From Carnobacterium gallinarum DSM 4847 (GTDB lineage Bacteria > Bacillota > Bacilli > Lactobacillales > Carnobacteriaceae): a DNA stretch of 64,000 nt. The notes beneath the pieces were generated by a model that saw only the letters and a list, made by a program, of their open reading frames with translations, made no database searches and had not been told where the DNA came from. The stretch is from assembly GCF_000744375.1 (NCBI RefSeq), contig NZ_JQLU01000005.1:2403496-2467495 (forward strand), written 5' to 3'. Made by a program: the position numbers and the translations under genes. The first letter of the stretch is position 1. Every line of letters starts with the position of its first letter. This document shows, piece after piece, positions 1 to 9,008 of the stretch.

Positions 1-492
1 TTTTTTGGGAAGTATGATGAAGCTTATAAGAAATTTTTTGATAATGAGGGAGATCCTACAATAATAAAAGGTTTTCAAATTTTGACTAGACTTAAAATTG
101 TTAAAGCTATATATGCTAAATTTTTATCAGTCCCTGAATGTAAGGGATGGAAGTTTGATTTCATTAATTTTTTAAGAGATGAAAAAATTGAAACTTATAA
201 CGGAAAGTGGCAAGTTTATTTACTTAAGAGAGATTATAGCACGGATATAATGGGTTTAGGAGGTTTAGAAACTGGTAAAATGGACTGGGATGAAGGAGTT
301 ATTTTTGAACTGTCAGATGAAAAATTTATTTTTCATTTGATGAACTTTGAGCCCCATGAATGCTACAAATCAATGAACATGAAGGATATTCTTGGGAAAA
401 ATTATAAGCTTGTCAATGGTCAAGAGGTTCAAGGTGGGTATCATGGACAATTTACGATACAAAATATGTTTGAAGACGGATTTGAAATATAA
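1..492 (+). CDS. Hypothetical protein, 5' end outside window
   Basis: I do not recognise this protein. The reading frame is open from the first base of the window to the TAA at 490-492, so a TTG start at 82 is only an internal codon and the gene probably begins beyond the left edge. The visible 163 residues are soluble-looking, rich in aromatic and acidic residues (WDEGVIFEL, FEPHECYKSMN), with no signal peptide or membrane segment. It is read opposite to the conjugation genes to its right and sits where Tn916 carries its resistance cargo, so it may be ICE cargo. Function unknown. Confidence 0.6.
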   Translation, partial: FFGKYDEAYKKFFDNEGDPTIIKGFQILTRLKIVKAIYAKFLSVPECKGWKFDFINFLRDEKIETYNGKWQVYLLKRDYSTDIMGLGGLETGKMDWDEGVIFELSDEKFIFHLMNFEPHECYKSMNMKDILGKNYKLVNGQEVQGGYHGQFTIQNMFEDGFEI

Positions 493-713
493 TAAAGAAT
501 CTGTTTTACACTGATAAAAATATTATAATACATGAAGTTTTGACAATAATGTTTTTAACTGGAAAGTTCAATTGAGAAATTTATAACTGTGGTCTTTAGG
601 TATTGAAATATCGATGCTTAGGGGCTTTTTTTATACTTGAAAAAATTTGAAATTTTTAATACATATGAGAGCTTCTAGACTTACTAGTAACTCCCATACA
701 TAAGTATTCTTAT
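493..713. other. Intergenic region between convergent genes
   Basis: This 221-base AT-rich stretch lies between two converging genes. I see a T-run near 627-634 preceded by a G-rich segment that could end rightward transcription, but no convincing stem and no open frame of note. Confidence 0.4.
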
Positions 714-1616
714 CTAGTTGGTAATAATCCAATTTTCTGATTTTCGTAAAATTAGATTAAATTCAGAAGTTTGAGTAGTTTTTGTTGCGGGATCAAGATA
801 TTTCACTGATACTTGTGTAGCGACTTGATCATTCTCTAATGAATAATTAGAAGAAGTTAGTTCCAAAAATTGATACTCTTTATTAATAGGTTTTAAAGCA
901 TGATTATTAACGTAGTAGGATAGTTCTTTCTTAGTTGCTTTAGGATAAAGTTTAAAGAATGTTTTTAAGAATGAATCTATTTCATCTGTTGTTTTGGCAT
1001 CTACCGTTCCGTCACTATCATTAGCTTTTGGCTTATAATTTGATTTAGCAGGAATTGAGCTAACCGTTGGATTTTTAACAATAACCATATTTCCTTTATC
1101 ATCCAAATGAACAGTAAGAGTATAAGCAGAATCAACGACTTTCTTTTTATTTTGTTCGGTAATAGTTTGAGTAACAGAAAATAAAACATCAAAGTTATTT
1201 TTATCGATTGGCTTAATATCCCAAAATTGAATGGATTCAACTGTAGAGTTTGTAGGAATGTCAGTCCTCACCATGTCTGTATTTAGGACTTGTAACTCTT
1301 CTGTGAGATAATCTTTTAATTTTTCAGTTCGTTGATCTAATGCTTTTTGATTATGTTCCCAAGAATAGAAAACCGTAATGAAGTTTCGACTGAAGCTTTC
1401 GATTTTATTGGTATCAATGACTCGTTGTTCAGTGACTTCTTTTTCATGAGTCGTATGTTGATCGATGGCTGTAAAGTTTTTATAAACGCCAAAAGTAATA
1501 CTTGTTAAAAGTAAAATCCATAATGCTGTTGTTGTTTTTTTATGCGTTCCGACTTTTATTGTAGGAACTTTTTTGACTTTATTTCGTTTTTCTTTTCTTT
1601 CTAGTTTTATTTTCAT
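714..1616 (-). CDS. tcpC: Conjugative transfer protein TcpC (Tn916 Orf13-like)
   Basis: A 300-residue bitopic membrane protein of the TcpC/Orf13 family, the VirB8-like subunit of Gram-positive conjugation machines. A basic N-terminus (residues 1-28, many Lys/Arg) precedes one membrane helix at about 29-45. The remaining ~250 residues would be extracytoplasmic and form the two NTF2-like domains known for TcpC; that fold is from family knowledge. It is the last gene of the leftward transfer operon, 18 bases after the cwlT-like gene, as in Tn916. Start: ATG preceded by an AGAAAGGA-type site. Assignment rests on position and family resemblance. Confidence 0.85.
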   Translation of the reverse strand: MKIKLERKEKRNKVKKVPTIKVGTHKKTTTALWILLLTSITFGVYKNFTAIDQHTTHEKEVTEQRVIDTNKIESFSRNFITVFYSWEHNQKALDQRTEKLKDYLTEELQVLNTDMVRTDIPTNSTVESIQFWDIKPIDKNNFDVLFSVTQTITEQNKKKVVDSAYTLTVHLDDKGNMVIVKNPTVSSIPAKSNYKPKANDSDGTVDAKTTDEIDSFLKTFFKLYPKATKKELSYYVNNHALKPINKEYQFLELTSSNYSLENDQVATQVSVKYLDPATKTTQTSEFNLILRKSENWIITN

Positions 1617-1634
1617 GAATGTGATTCCTTTCTC

Positions 1635-2645
1635 TTATTTAGTAATGATTCTACCTGCACCAATCAGATGTTGTTGCCAATAGGATGAGGTAAGATCACC
1701 ATAACCAATGGGATCTCCTGCGTGATACATTTGAGTTGGGGATACGACGATGCCAACATGTGTAACATAGTCTGATGTATCATAGGTTGAGTGGAAGAAA
1801 ACTAAGTCCCCAGCTTTTGCTTCAGTTAGTGGAATATGTTGTGTGGCGTCATACTGTGCTTGAGCGATTCTAGGAAGGGTTATGCCTGCTTTTCCAAAAC
1901 ACCATAACGTAAGACCACTACAATCAAAACTTGTCTCAGGGCTGGCGCCACCAAAGACGTAAGGATAGCCCTGATACTTCAACGCTTCATCCATGATTGC
2001 TTGGACAGTTTTATTATCAAATTCAGTCACTGTTAGATATTGAGAAACTAATTTCACATAAAATTGATTTCCATAGTTGTATCGCCACCCACCATTAATG
2101 GGGATGGCAATTGGATTGGGATAGCTAACCCTAGCTCCACCCGATTTTTCTTTTGAGAAGTTTTCTGCTAGTTCATATGAATACTTCTTTCCATGAGAAG
2201 CAACGTATTGAAGAAAGTCACCACCATAATTATAGGATTGAATGACTGAATCAACATCGCAGCCTAAGTCATTGGAAGATTTCATAAGTTCGCTAAAGTA
2301 CTTACAGCCTTGTTTAATTGATTCTTCAGTAGACAAGGTATTTGGAGGAAGTCCTAGAGACTCGCTACTTTGCATCACATCTTGCCCTTTCCCACCAGAT
2401 TCTACTTGCATAATCGCAAGAATATAGTGAACATATTTTGAAATGTCATATACCTTGCAGTATTTCTCAACGGTATTCTTATGAGAAAGAACCTCCTTTG
2501 AAACAGACAACCCACTTGTATCAGAAGAGTCTTGAGCACTACTGTCATCATCTGAGAAAAAAAGGGTAATGCAGAAAATTAATCCAAATAGGATCATAAA
2601 TAAACTACCAAGTAGTAGAGTAAACTTTAGTTTTAAGAGTTTCAT
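1635..2645 (-). CDS. cwlT: Bifunctional cell-wall hydrolase (CwlT / Tn916 Orf14-like)
   Basis: A 336-residue wall-opening enzyme for the conjugation channel. One N-terminal membrane helix (about 8-30) is followed by a lysozyme/transglycosylase-like domain (about 55-165; candidate catalytic Glu82 in MQVESGG). The C-terminal NlpC/P60 peptidase domain spans about 212-336, with Cys242 in FDCSG and His296 in THVGI. This two-domain order is characteristic of CwlT from ICEBs1 and Orf14 of Tn916. Its start overlaps the stop of the upstream orf15-like gene by 4 bases, so translation is probably coupled. All key residues I can check are present, so it is likely functional. Confidence 0.9.
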   Translation of the reverse strand: MKLLKLKFTLLLGSLFMILFGLIFCITLFFSDDDSSAQDSSDTSGLSVSKEVLSHKNTVEKYCKVYDISKYVHYILAIMQVESGGKGQDVMQSSESLGLPPNTLSTEESIKQGCKYFSELMKSSNDLGCDVDSVIQSYNYGGDFLQYVASHGKKYSYELAENFSKEKSGGARVSYPNPIAIPINGGWRYNYGNQFYVKLVSQYLTVTEFDNKTVQAIMDEALKYQGYPYVFGGASPETSFDCSGLTLWCFGKAGITLPRIAQAQYDATQHIPLTEAKAGDLVFFHSTYDTSDYVTHVGIVVSPTQMYHAGDPIGYGDLTSSYWQQHLIGAGRIITK

Positions 2646-4675
2646 TTTTTAGAACCTCGTTTGTTTGGTTTCTTTTTTTTCTGTGTCGTGTTTCTCGGAG
2701 CTTGATTTTCTTGCGAGTTTTTAGGGTGAGGACTCTCATTTTTAGAGTATCTATTTTCACGGATGGTTGGTGTAGTTGATACACTTGCTTTTTCTGATTT
2801 TGGATAGGGGTTAATAGTATCTTGTGTAAGTGGTCGTTGATGATCTGGTATTTTTGAATTTGTTTTCTTGTGAGTTTTAGTTGTGCTAGCTTTACGATTG
2901 GTTTTCGCTTGTTCCATTTCTACTCTTTTTTGAGCGATTGTTTGTCGATGCTGATGTTGTTTTTTCAATCGTTCGGCTTGATTTGTTTGTGGTGTATTTT
3001 TAGACGTATCAGAAAAGTTTTGAATGCCTTCTTTTAAGTGAACTTTCTTTTTATGAATCGCATATTTCGCTTGTGTCGGTAAATCTTTGGTTTGTTCTTT
3101 TAACAGTTTGGTTTTATCACTTGCTCGTTGTTTGATATCTAGCGCATTGCCTGTTGTTTTCCCAAGTCGTTCTGATAATGGTTGCTTCGGTTTAATAGGT
3201 GAAGGAACATTATTTTGTCTGTCATGAGTTTGAGGAACGGATTTACTATTAGCTGCTGCTTTCTTTTTAGAAGGCGAGCCTTCTGAAGTAAGACTTTTAC
3301 TGAGTTGCTGTTGGATTTTTCTTGTTTGGCGATTAACTAAGCGTTTAGGTTTACGGAAAATTTGTTTTCCAACACCTTGAGAATCATTGCTTTGTAATGC
3401 AAACAGACTCATCAAGTCGCCTAATTTTAAATAGATACCAGCGAACGTCACAATCTGTAAGAATGCCGTCATGAAAAAGGGTGAACTTGCGGACAATGAA
3501 TACAACATGGTAGAAATGCTAAAAGCAACGGTAATAATCAAGGTAATACCAGCACGAGTCATGATGACATTAAAGAGCTTCATAACAGCTTTTTTACTAG
3601 TACTTTGAAAACTAGGAATCATACTTAGCAGAAAACTAATTGGTAAAAACATCGCGTAGACAATGAAGAGGACTTGAGAGAAGATCATAATCCCTGTGAG
3701 TAAAAAGATAAAAATAGAAATGCCGATGTTAAAGAAAAATAAGAAGAAGACAGTTCCCAATCGATTAATGGCTTTGTTGATACTCAAATTGTTGTTTTTC
3801 TTATTCTCAATCTCATCTTTAACAGTCGTTTCTCTGTCTTTTCCGTCATTAAGTGTTGGACTAACGGAAAGAAGTTTTTCAACACGAGATTCTCCTAGTG
3901 ATTCAATATTAGAATCATCGTATTGTAAAAGAAGCCAAGGTTGTTGTACTTGGATAGAAAATAGGCTATCTCGAATTAAATCAACACTGTCTTTCCCTTT
4001 AGAATCAGAATTAGGCAAAATAATCTTTGTGCCAATATCTAAGCTTGCTTTGCTTACATCGGCAGAGAACTCATTAATTTTTTGAATGTAATCAGGTGCA
4101 TAAGCAATAAAAGAAGCAGATAAAATAAAGACTACGAAAAAGTTGATAACGGCTTGAACAGATTTGGTAGTTTCGCGTTTTAATAATCCTGTATAAGCGA
4201 CATAGATACCCAAAACTAAAACTAGAATCAGTAGGAAGCCCACATAGAATCCAGAACTGGAAAAGCCATGTTTCGTAATTCCTGCAATGGTTTGCATATT
4301 CTTACCAATTGCATCAGTTGTTTGAGAAATAAAGTCTAACTTGTACGCTTCTTGAATCAAGTAACCTGTCGCATTTGAAAGATACAGTGATATTGTCCAA
4401 ATGAAATTGGTAATGGCATAAAGACCATATGTTACTTGTTTCCCAATCCCATCACCCCAGTTCCAAGGCAACCAGCCCCATGAATTATCGACATAAAAAT
4501 CGAGTTGGTAATTATCAAGAGGGTATTTTGAATACACATTACTGGAATTAATGGTATCGTCTACTAACCCAGCTGCTTCTACAAAGGTTCCTAGCAAAAT
4601 TAGCGAAAGTAAAATAATCCCAACCAGTAGAAGTAGCGATAAGATGATTTTCTTTAAAGACCATTTGGGTTTCAT
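2642..4675 (-). CDS. Polytopic conjugation channel protein (Tn916 Orf15-like)
   Basis: A 677-residue membrane protein corresponding to Tn916 Orf15, the presumed VirB6-like channel component. The N-terminus has a signal-like helix (12-34), followed by several hydrophobic segments between about 90 and 420. From about residue 440 to the end the protein becomes very hydrophilic and low in complexity, rich in Lys, Gln, Pro, Ser and Thr, ending in a basic tail (RGSKK), likely a cytoplasmic interaction arm. It overlaps its neighbours on both sides by 1-4 bases, within the transfer operon. No catalytic motif is expected. Confidence 0.85.
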   Translation of the reverse strand: MKPKWSLKKIILSLLLLVGIILLSLILLGTFVEAAGLVDDTINSSNVYSKYPLDNYQLDFYVDNSWGWLPWNWGDGIGKQVTYGLYAITNFIWTISLYLSNATGYLIQEAYKLDFISQTTDAIGKNMQTIAGITKHGFSSSGFYVGFLLILVLVLGIYVAYTGLLKRETTKSVQAVINFFVVFILSASFIAYAPDYIQKINEFSADVSKASLDIGTKIILPNSDSKGKDSVDLIRDSLFSIQVQQPWLLLQYDDSNIESLGESRVEKLLSVSPTLNDGKDRETTVKDEIENKKNNNLSINKAINRLGTVFFLFFFNIGISIFIFLLTGIMIFSQVLFIVYAMFLPISFLLSMIPSFQSTSKKAVMKLFNVIMTRAGITLIITVAFSISTMLYSLSASSPFFMTAFLQIVTFAGIYLKLGDLMSLFALQSNDSQGVGKQIFRKPKRLVNRQTRKIQQQLSKSLTSEGSPSKKKAAANSKSVPQTHDRQNNVPSPIKPKQPLSERLGKTTGNALDIKQRASDKTKLLKEQTKDLPTQAKYAIHKKKVHLKEGIQNFSDTSKNTPQTNQAERLKKQHQHRQTIAQKRVEMEQAKTNRKASTTKTHKKTNSKIPDHQRPLTQDTINPYPKSEKASVSTTPTIRENRYSKNESPHPKNSQENQAPRNTTQKKKKPNKRGSKK

Positions 4676-7134
4676 TAGGACACCTCTTTTCTCACAGGTG
4701 GTCTTGTATCAAAAGCATGAAGTAATTCTTCAAAAATCGGGTGGAATTGAATTACACCTACACGACCATATAAATCTGAAAGGAGACACTGACCATTTTC
4801 TAAATCTCTTAATCGTTTTTGATTGCCTTCATCTTCTTTATCAATACCAAAGAATTCCAGTGTCTTTTTAATTTCATGAATATCCGTAGAACGGAAAGCG
4901 AATTTCAATCCAAGATTATTTTTTAGTTTTTCATCCAGTAAGTCATCCGCATTTTGCGTAACAAAATAGACCCCTGCATTCATGGCTCGTCCAGCACGGA
5001 CTAGCTTCATCGAAAGGGTCTTTCCTTGAGCAACTTGAAGAAAGCTCCAGGCTTCGTCTAGGTCAACAATTTTAAAGATAGAGCGGTCAGAGTGAATGAA
5101 ATCTAAAGCAAAGGTACTAATAACAATGAGCATAGCGACACTTAGTAATTCCATTGTCGTATATTCTTCAAAACCTGTTTCAGCATCAGGAAGAACTAAA
5201 TCCGCAACTTGAATGATATTAAGCTGCTTATCTAAACTAATAGACTGTCCAACAGTTCCATCACTAAACAATAAGTGAGCAAAATCGTAGTCGGTAAAAG
5301 ATTCAATGTGATCGGCTATATGGTTACTGATGACCGTATTTTCTTTTCTTAGTTCGTCTAGAACAAGTAAGAGACCACGCGTTTTACTTTTGGTAACACG
5401 ACGAATCGCTTTTCGTAAGACAGGGAATTTTTCACCATCCCGACTGGATATTCCTGTTAAGAATGTCAAAATATCAATCGCTAGGCTTTCACTATCTTTA
5501 GGACGTTTTAAAATGACATATGGATCAAGTAGCCCTTTATTGGTTTCTTCGCTTGTCAGATTCACAATATTAATTTCATGCGCAATATCGGGCAACGTTT
5601 CTTTCCAGTTTCCTCGTTCTGCTTTTGGATCAACGATAACGGCTTGACCTCCAAATAAAACAGCATAATAAACAAGCATATTATTACTAAAGGATTTCCC
5701 ACCACCAAGAGAACCAATGAAGGCAGAAGCCAAGGCATTGGTAATAGAGCCTTTCACACCTTGACTAGCTAGGCTAGGTTTTAGATAAACATTTCTTCCT
5801 GTATCCAGGTTGTATCCTACATAGATACCTTCTGTTTCTCCTAGCATTTGAGTCGCACCAAAACCTAGTCCAGCAAGAAAATCAGAGGTAACGTATTGGA
5901 TGTAGTCGTTTATATACCGTTTGGAGGCTGGAATAAATTCACCATGTAGCCCAAGCATATCACCAAAAGGTCGAATCAATTTGATGCTAAAATCATCATA
6001 GAAATCTTTGACTTCATTGCATCGACGTTTTAATTCATCTGGATTACTTGCGGAGACACGAACAACATAGCTTAGTTTATACATGGACTCTTTTGTTTGA
6101 TCTAAGGTACTTTCAAGTTCATCTACAGAATCTAAAGCCTCTACGACGTTTGAACTCGTTTCATTGTTGCTTTCAAACGCATGATTGTCTAAATCTTTGA
6201 GTTCTTTCTTTTTGTTCCGAACAGTAGAAAGAGCTTTTTTATTGGTCACAATTTCTACGTTCATTGAAGTATCAATTGGGAAAGAGAATTGTTGTTGCTG
6301 GTAATAAAAGATTTCGCTGTTAGGAAAGCCAAGTTCTCCAATAACAGAGTTGATTGTAAAATAAGCAGCGTAGGTTGTTTCATCTTCATTTTCAATTTTC
6401 AAATAGCGCTGATTTTCTTCGATTAAGCAACGTGTCGGCTTTAAGAGGTCATACCGTTTTACCAAAGTCTCTTTTTTTAGTTTTTTAGTTGGCAGATGAT
6501 AAGAGTATTCTTCATACGGCATTCCTGTTTGTCCATAAATATGTTCAATGATATAGCCAAAATCATCTTTAGATACTCGTCGAATCCTAAAGCGTTTTGA
6601 GATTTTATTTTCAAGAAGGTGTTCCATTTTTGAAAAACGATTAATCTCATCATTACTCATAGAGACAAAATCTCCCATAAGTTTATGATTTACATCATGA
6701 AAAAAGTCTTGTAAAGAAATCCAAAACTCGTTTGATACATTCTTAATTGTCACTTCTTGATCATTTAAGGATAATTTAAAGCCAATAAAAAAGCGATAGT
6801 CAACTTGATTGTCTCCAATCATTTCAACTAACGCTTCAGTTTGTTCGTCTATTTTTTTAGCTGCGACTTCTTTTAATTTACCAGTGACTTCGTTTTTAGA
6901 TCGTTCCTGTGTGGCCCGAATACTGGATTCGGTACTAAGCTGCAAGGCATGAATTTTTCCATCCCGATTTTGAGCAATCAACTGACGGAAGCTATCATGT
7001 ACTTGAAACTTTTCTTCTGGACTCAGAAAACTGTAGTTATAAGGTATCAATTCATAGTAGGCAAAGCATTCACCATCATGATTGAATACCAGGTTATTTT
7101 CAATATATTTAATCGGATACTTCATAAAGTTCAC
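4675..7134 (-). CDS. VirB4-like conjugation ATPase (Tn916 Orf16-like)
   Basis: An 819-residue motor ATPase of the type IV secretion machine (ConE/VirB4 family). The N-terminal ~440 residues form the VirB4-type accessory domain. A Walker A loop, GSLGGGKS, lies at about 474-481 and a Walker B strand with catalytic Glu (IVDLDEAW) at about 687. A Gln-containing TQNADDLL motif follows, as in FtsK/VirB4 ATPases. In the family, ATP hydrolysis energises assembly or transport through the channel. It overlaps the tcpE-like gene by 26 bases upstream and abuts orf15 downstream, showing tight operon packing. Length and motifs look intact. Confidence 0.92.
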   Translation of the reverse strand: MNFMKYPIKYIENNLVFNHDGECFAYYELIPYNYSFLSPEEKFQVHDSFRQLIAQNRDGKIHALQLSTESSIRATQERSKNEVTGKLKEVAAKKIDEQTEALVEMIGDNQVDYRFFIGFKLSLNDQEVTIKNVSNEFWISLQDFFHDVNHKLMGDFVSMSNDEINRFSKMEHLLENKISKRFRIRRVSKDDFGYIIEHIYGQTGMPYEEYSYHLPTKKLKKETLVKRYDLLKPTRCLIEENQRYLKIENEDETTYAAYFTINSVIGELGFPNSEIFYYQQQQFSFPIDTSMNVEIVTNKKALSTVRNKKKELKDLDNHAFESNNETSSNVVEALDSVDELESTLDQTKESMYKLSYVVRVSASNPDELKRRCNEVKDFYDDFSIKLIRPFGDMLGLHGEFIPASKRYINDYIQYVTSDFLAGLGFGATQMLGETEGIYVGYNLDTGRNVYLKPSLASQGVKGSITNALASAFIGSLGGGKSFSNNMLVYYAVLFGGQAVIVDPKAERGNWKETLPDIAHEINIVNLTSEETNKGLLDPYVILKRPKDSESLAIDILTFLTGISSRDGEKFPVLRKAIRRVTKSKTRGLLLVLDELRKENTVISNHIADHIESFTDYDFAHLLFSDGTVGQSISLDKQLNIIQVADLVLPDAETGFEEYTTMELLSVAMLIVISTFALDFIHSDRSIFKIVDLDEAWSFLQVAQGKTLSMKLVRAGRAMNAGVYFVTQNADDLLDEKLKNNLGLKFAFRSTDIHEIKKTLEFFGIDKEDEGNQKRLRDLENGQCLLSDLYGRVGVIQFHPIFEELLHAFDTRPPVRKEVS

Positions 7135-7501
7135 TCCTTACAATTGTAATGGATTCATTTAATTTTTGAGTGTTTAATTTTATAGGCTTGTAGGCATACG
7201 TTAGTTTAGAGCGAAAAAAATAGGAGAGGATGGATTTTAAGAATCCATAGGGTTTCTTTCCATCAAATGTCTTTTGACTCATAAACCAAGTAATGGCGAT
7301 GGGTAAGCCAAGGTATTTTAGAAACGCCCCATCAATGAAGGACAAAGGTGGCATATGACTAAATAGAATGACAAAAAGAATGGATACCACGAACCATGTC
7401 ATTTGTGTAAATGTAATAGGAAAAGGCAGTTGTAGGTCATTGATAGCGTAAATGACTTTTTCGACATTCCAGATGCTGGTGTAACTTTTTATTTTTTTCA
7501 A
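7109..7501 (-). CDS. tcpE: TcpE family conjugation protein (Tn916 Orf17-like)
   Basis: A 130-residue small membrane protein of the TcpE family (PrgI-like, VirB3-equivalent). Two hydrophobic segments lie at about 28-48 and 60-80, followed by a conserved, basic C-terminal part containing KPYGFLKSI. It directly precedes and overlaps the VirB4-like gene, the usual arrangement for this pair. The upstream side is separated from the rest of the transfer operon by the AbiU2-like cargo gene and its terminator, so this gene may need a promoter of its own; none is obvious. Confidence 0.85.
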   Translation of the reverse strand: MKKIKSYTSIWNVEKVIYAINDLQLPFPITFTQMTWFVVSILFVILFSHMPPLSFIDGAFLKYLGLPIAITWFMSQKTFDGKKPYGFLKSILSYFFRSKLTYAYKPIKLNTQKLNESITIVRSELYEVSD

Positions 7502-7516
7502 ATAATCGCTCCTTTC

Positions 7517-7548
7517 AAAAAAAGAGCAGCCATTTTAATAGGCTACTC
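7517..7548 (-). terminator. Terminator after AbiU2-like cargo gene
   Basis: Inverted repeat GAGCAGCC (7524-7531) / GGCTACTC (7541-7548) with a 9-base loop. On the minus strand it is followed by seven T residues. It sits just downstream of the AbiU2-like gene and just upstream of tcpE. Confidence 0.8.
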
Positions 7549-7568
7549 TAGAAATCTTATATATGAAT

Positions 7569-8372
7569 TTAAATATTTTTTAGATATTCAATTTGCTTTT
7601 CTATTTCTATTTTTTGATATTTATCACCTTGTCCTGCAAGTGTTAAAGTATTTTCCCAATCATTAATATTTACAGGAGCAATAGCTTTATTAATATCAGT
7701 TAGCATTGCGTATGAAAATCGGCAGAAGTCTAAAGCAAAGGATAATAACTCCTCAATTTCCTTAAAATTTAAAGGGAACGAATTAATAATTTCATCTAAA
7801 CTATGTTTCATAGTAGCTTCATCATTATGAGCATACACTTTATTGCGTTGTTTTAGTAAATTCTTTATTTTAGGCTGAATTTTTTCCAGACGCCATTCAT
7901 AAAGTTCGAAGTATCTATCAATAGTCATTTCAACTTGAATCGGTAATTCTTTAATGTTCAGTTGCTTGTTTATAAGTCGTTCTTTTTCTACTTCTTTCTG
8001 AAAAAATTCAGTTTCATATTCTTTTACAGTATGATGGAAAGGCAATGAATATTCATACATTTCACCATCTACCTTTATTTTTTCATTGGGATAAGAATTT
8101 GGAAAGTAATCAATATTCTCTCTGCACTCTTTTATTAATTTTTGAATATTTTCTGAATATTTGTGGCTATCGTATATTTTAGAGAGCTCCATAAAAGTTG
8201 ATACCACTAAAGAATTGTATGTGAATGAGTAAAAAGCACTAGAGAGATTCATTTCCTGATAATATTTACTTCTATTTTGTTTAAATTGCTCAATTATTAA
8301 AAAATAACAATTGGCTTGGCGAGCTTGATTCATAAAAATATCAATTTTTTTAATTAGTCGTTCTTTTTCCAT
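7569..8372 (-). CDS. AbiU2-like HEPN-domain protein (ICE cargo)
   Basis: A mostly alpha-helical protein of 267 residues. Near the C-terminus the segment LLKQRNKVYAHND carries an R-x5-H motif typical of HEPN ribonucleases and of the AbiU2 abortive-infection family, which is known from lactococcal phage resistance. No signal peptide or membrane helix is visible. I chose the ATG at 8372 rather than the upstream ATG at 8393 because AAAGGAGAG lies six bases before it. The gene has its own terminator (7517-7548) and interrupts the otherwise continuous Tn916-type transfer operon, so it is cargo. The role as phage defence is inferred; the HEPN motif itself is seen. Confidence 0.65.
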   Translation of the reverse strand: MEKERLIKKIDIFMNQARQANCYFLIIEQFKQNRSKYYQEMNLSSAFYSFTYNSLVVSTFMELSKIYDSHKYSENIQKLIKECRENIDYFPNSYPNEKIKVDGEMYEYSLPFHHTVKEYETEFFQKEVEKERLINKQLNIKELPIQVEMTIDRYFELYEWRLEKIQPKIKNLLKQRNKVYAHNDEATMKHSLDEIINSFPLNFKEIEELLSFALDFCRFSYAMLTDINKAIAPVNINDWENTLTLAGQGDKYQKIEIEKQIEYLKNI

Positions 8373-8437
8373 AGAGACTCTCCTTTTGTACAAAGTATTG
8401 ATAATTATAATATACCAGAAAAATGAACATAAATTAC

Positions 8438-8944
8438 AGTCTTTTAATGAATATACTCAAATACTCCATGAGATGTTACTAAAAAATTTCCTTCAAGTTC
8501 CATATCTCGTCCCAGCGCTTGGTAATCAATGTAGTTCTGTAAATTACTTGGAACCTCACCAAGACTTCCAGTTTCTTCTACATAGTAACGAGCCACATCC
8601 TCCATACTGTCGCAATCTGGATAACAAATGATATCATCTTTATTTTCTATTAATTCTTCAATATCACTAAACCAGTCATTCATAAATTCAGATATATTTT
8701 CGTAGAAAGGGGTACCTTCTAATACTTCAATCATTGCACATTTCCGATTAATTTCTGATATTGGGGTATATTCACTAATATCAAATGGAAGTTCATAATC
8801 GTGGATGGCATATTCTTCATATTCATCGTTTAATCCAATTCGTTCCTTAACTTTATCAAAATCAATAGGAGGTGTGAACCAATCGCCAACCAGTTCACCC
8901 TCGTTGTACTTGCCAAGATTAGCAATATAAATTTGCATGTCCAA
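8438..8944 (-). CDS. ardA: Antirestriction protein ArdA (Tn916 Orf18-like)
   Basis: An acidic protein of about 166 residues that mimics B-form DNA and blocks type I restriction enzymes when the ICE enters a new host. The N-terminal IYIANLGKYNEGELVGDWF and the central NDEYEEYAIHDYELPF are hallmarks of the ArdA family, and Asp/Glu residues are abundant throughout. The start is probably the TTG at 8944 (an AAAGGA site 11 bases upstream); an ATG at 8938 is the alternative. In Tn916 ardA also follows orf17. Here it lies between two cargo genes. Confidence 0.93.
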
Positions 8945-8971
8945 GTTACATTCAATCCTTTCTTAAAATAA

Positions 8972-9002
8972 AAAAACAACAAGCAAAAAACTTGTTGTTT
9001 TT
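8972..9002 (-). terminator. Terminator between cargo gene and ardA
   Basis: Perfect 12-bp inverted repeat AAAAACAACAAG / CTTGTTGTTTTT with a 7-base loop. It ends the upstream 9009-9698 gene on the minus strand; A/T tracts on both sides could let it act both ways. Confidence 0.75.
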
Positions 9003-9008
9003 AAATAA

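Noticed and set aside
1-713. tet(M) or another resistance gene at the usual Tn916 cargo position
   Set aside because: The visible frame shows no ribosomal-protection GTPase motifs; it is an unknown protein.
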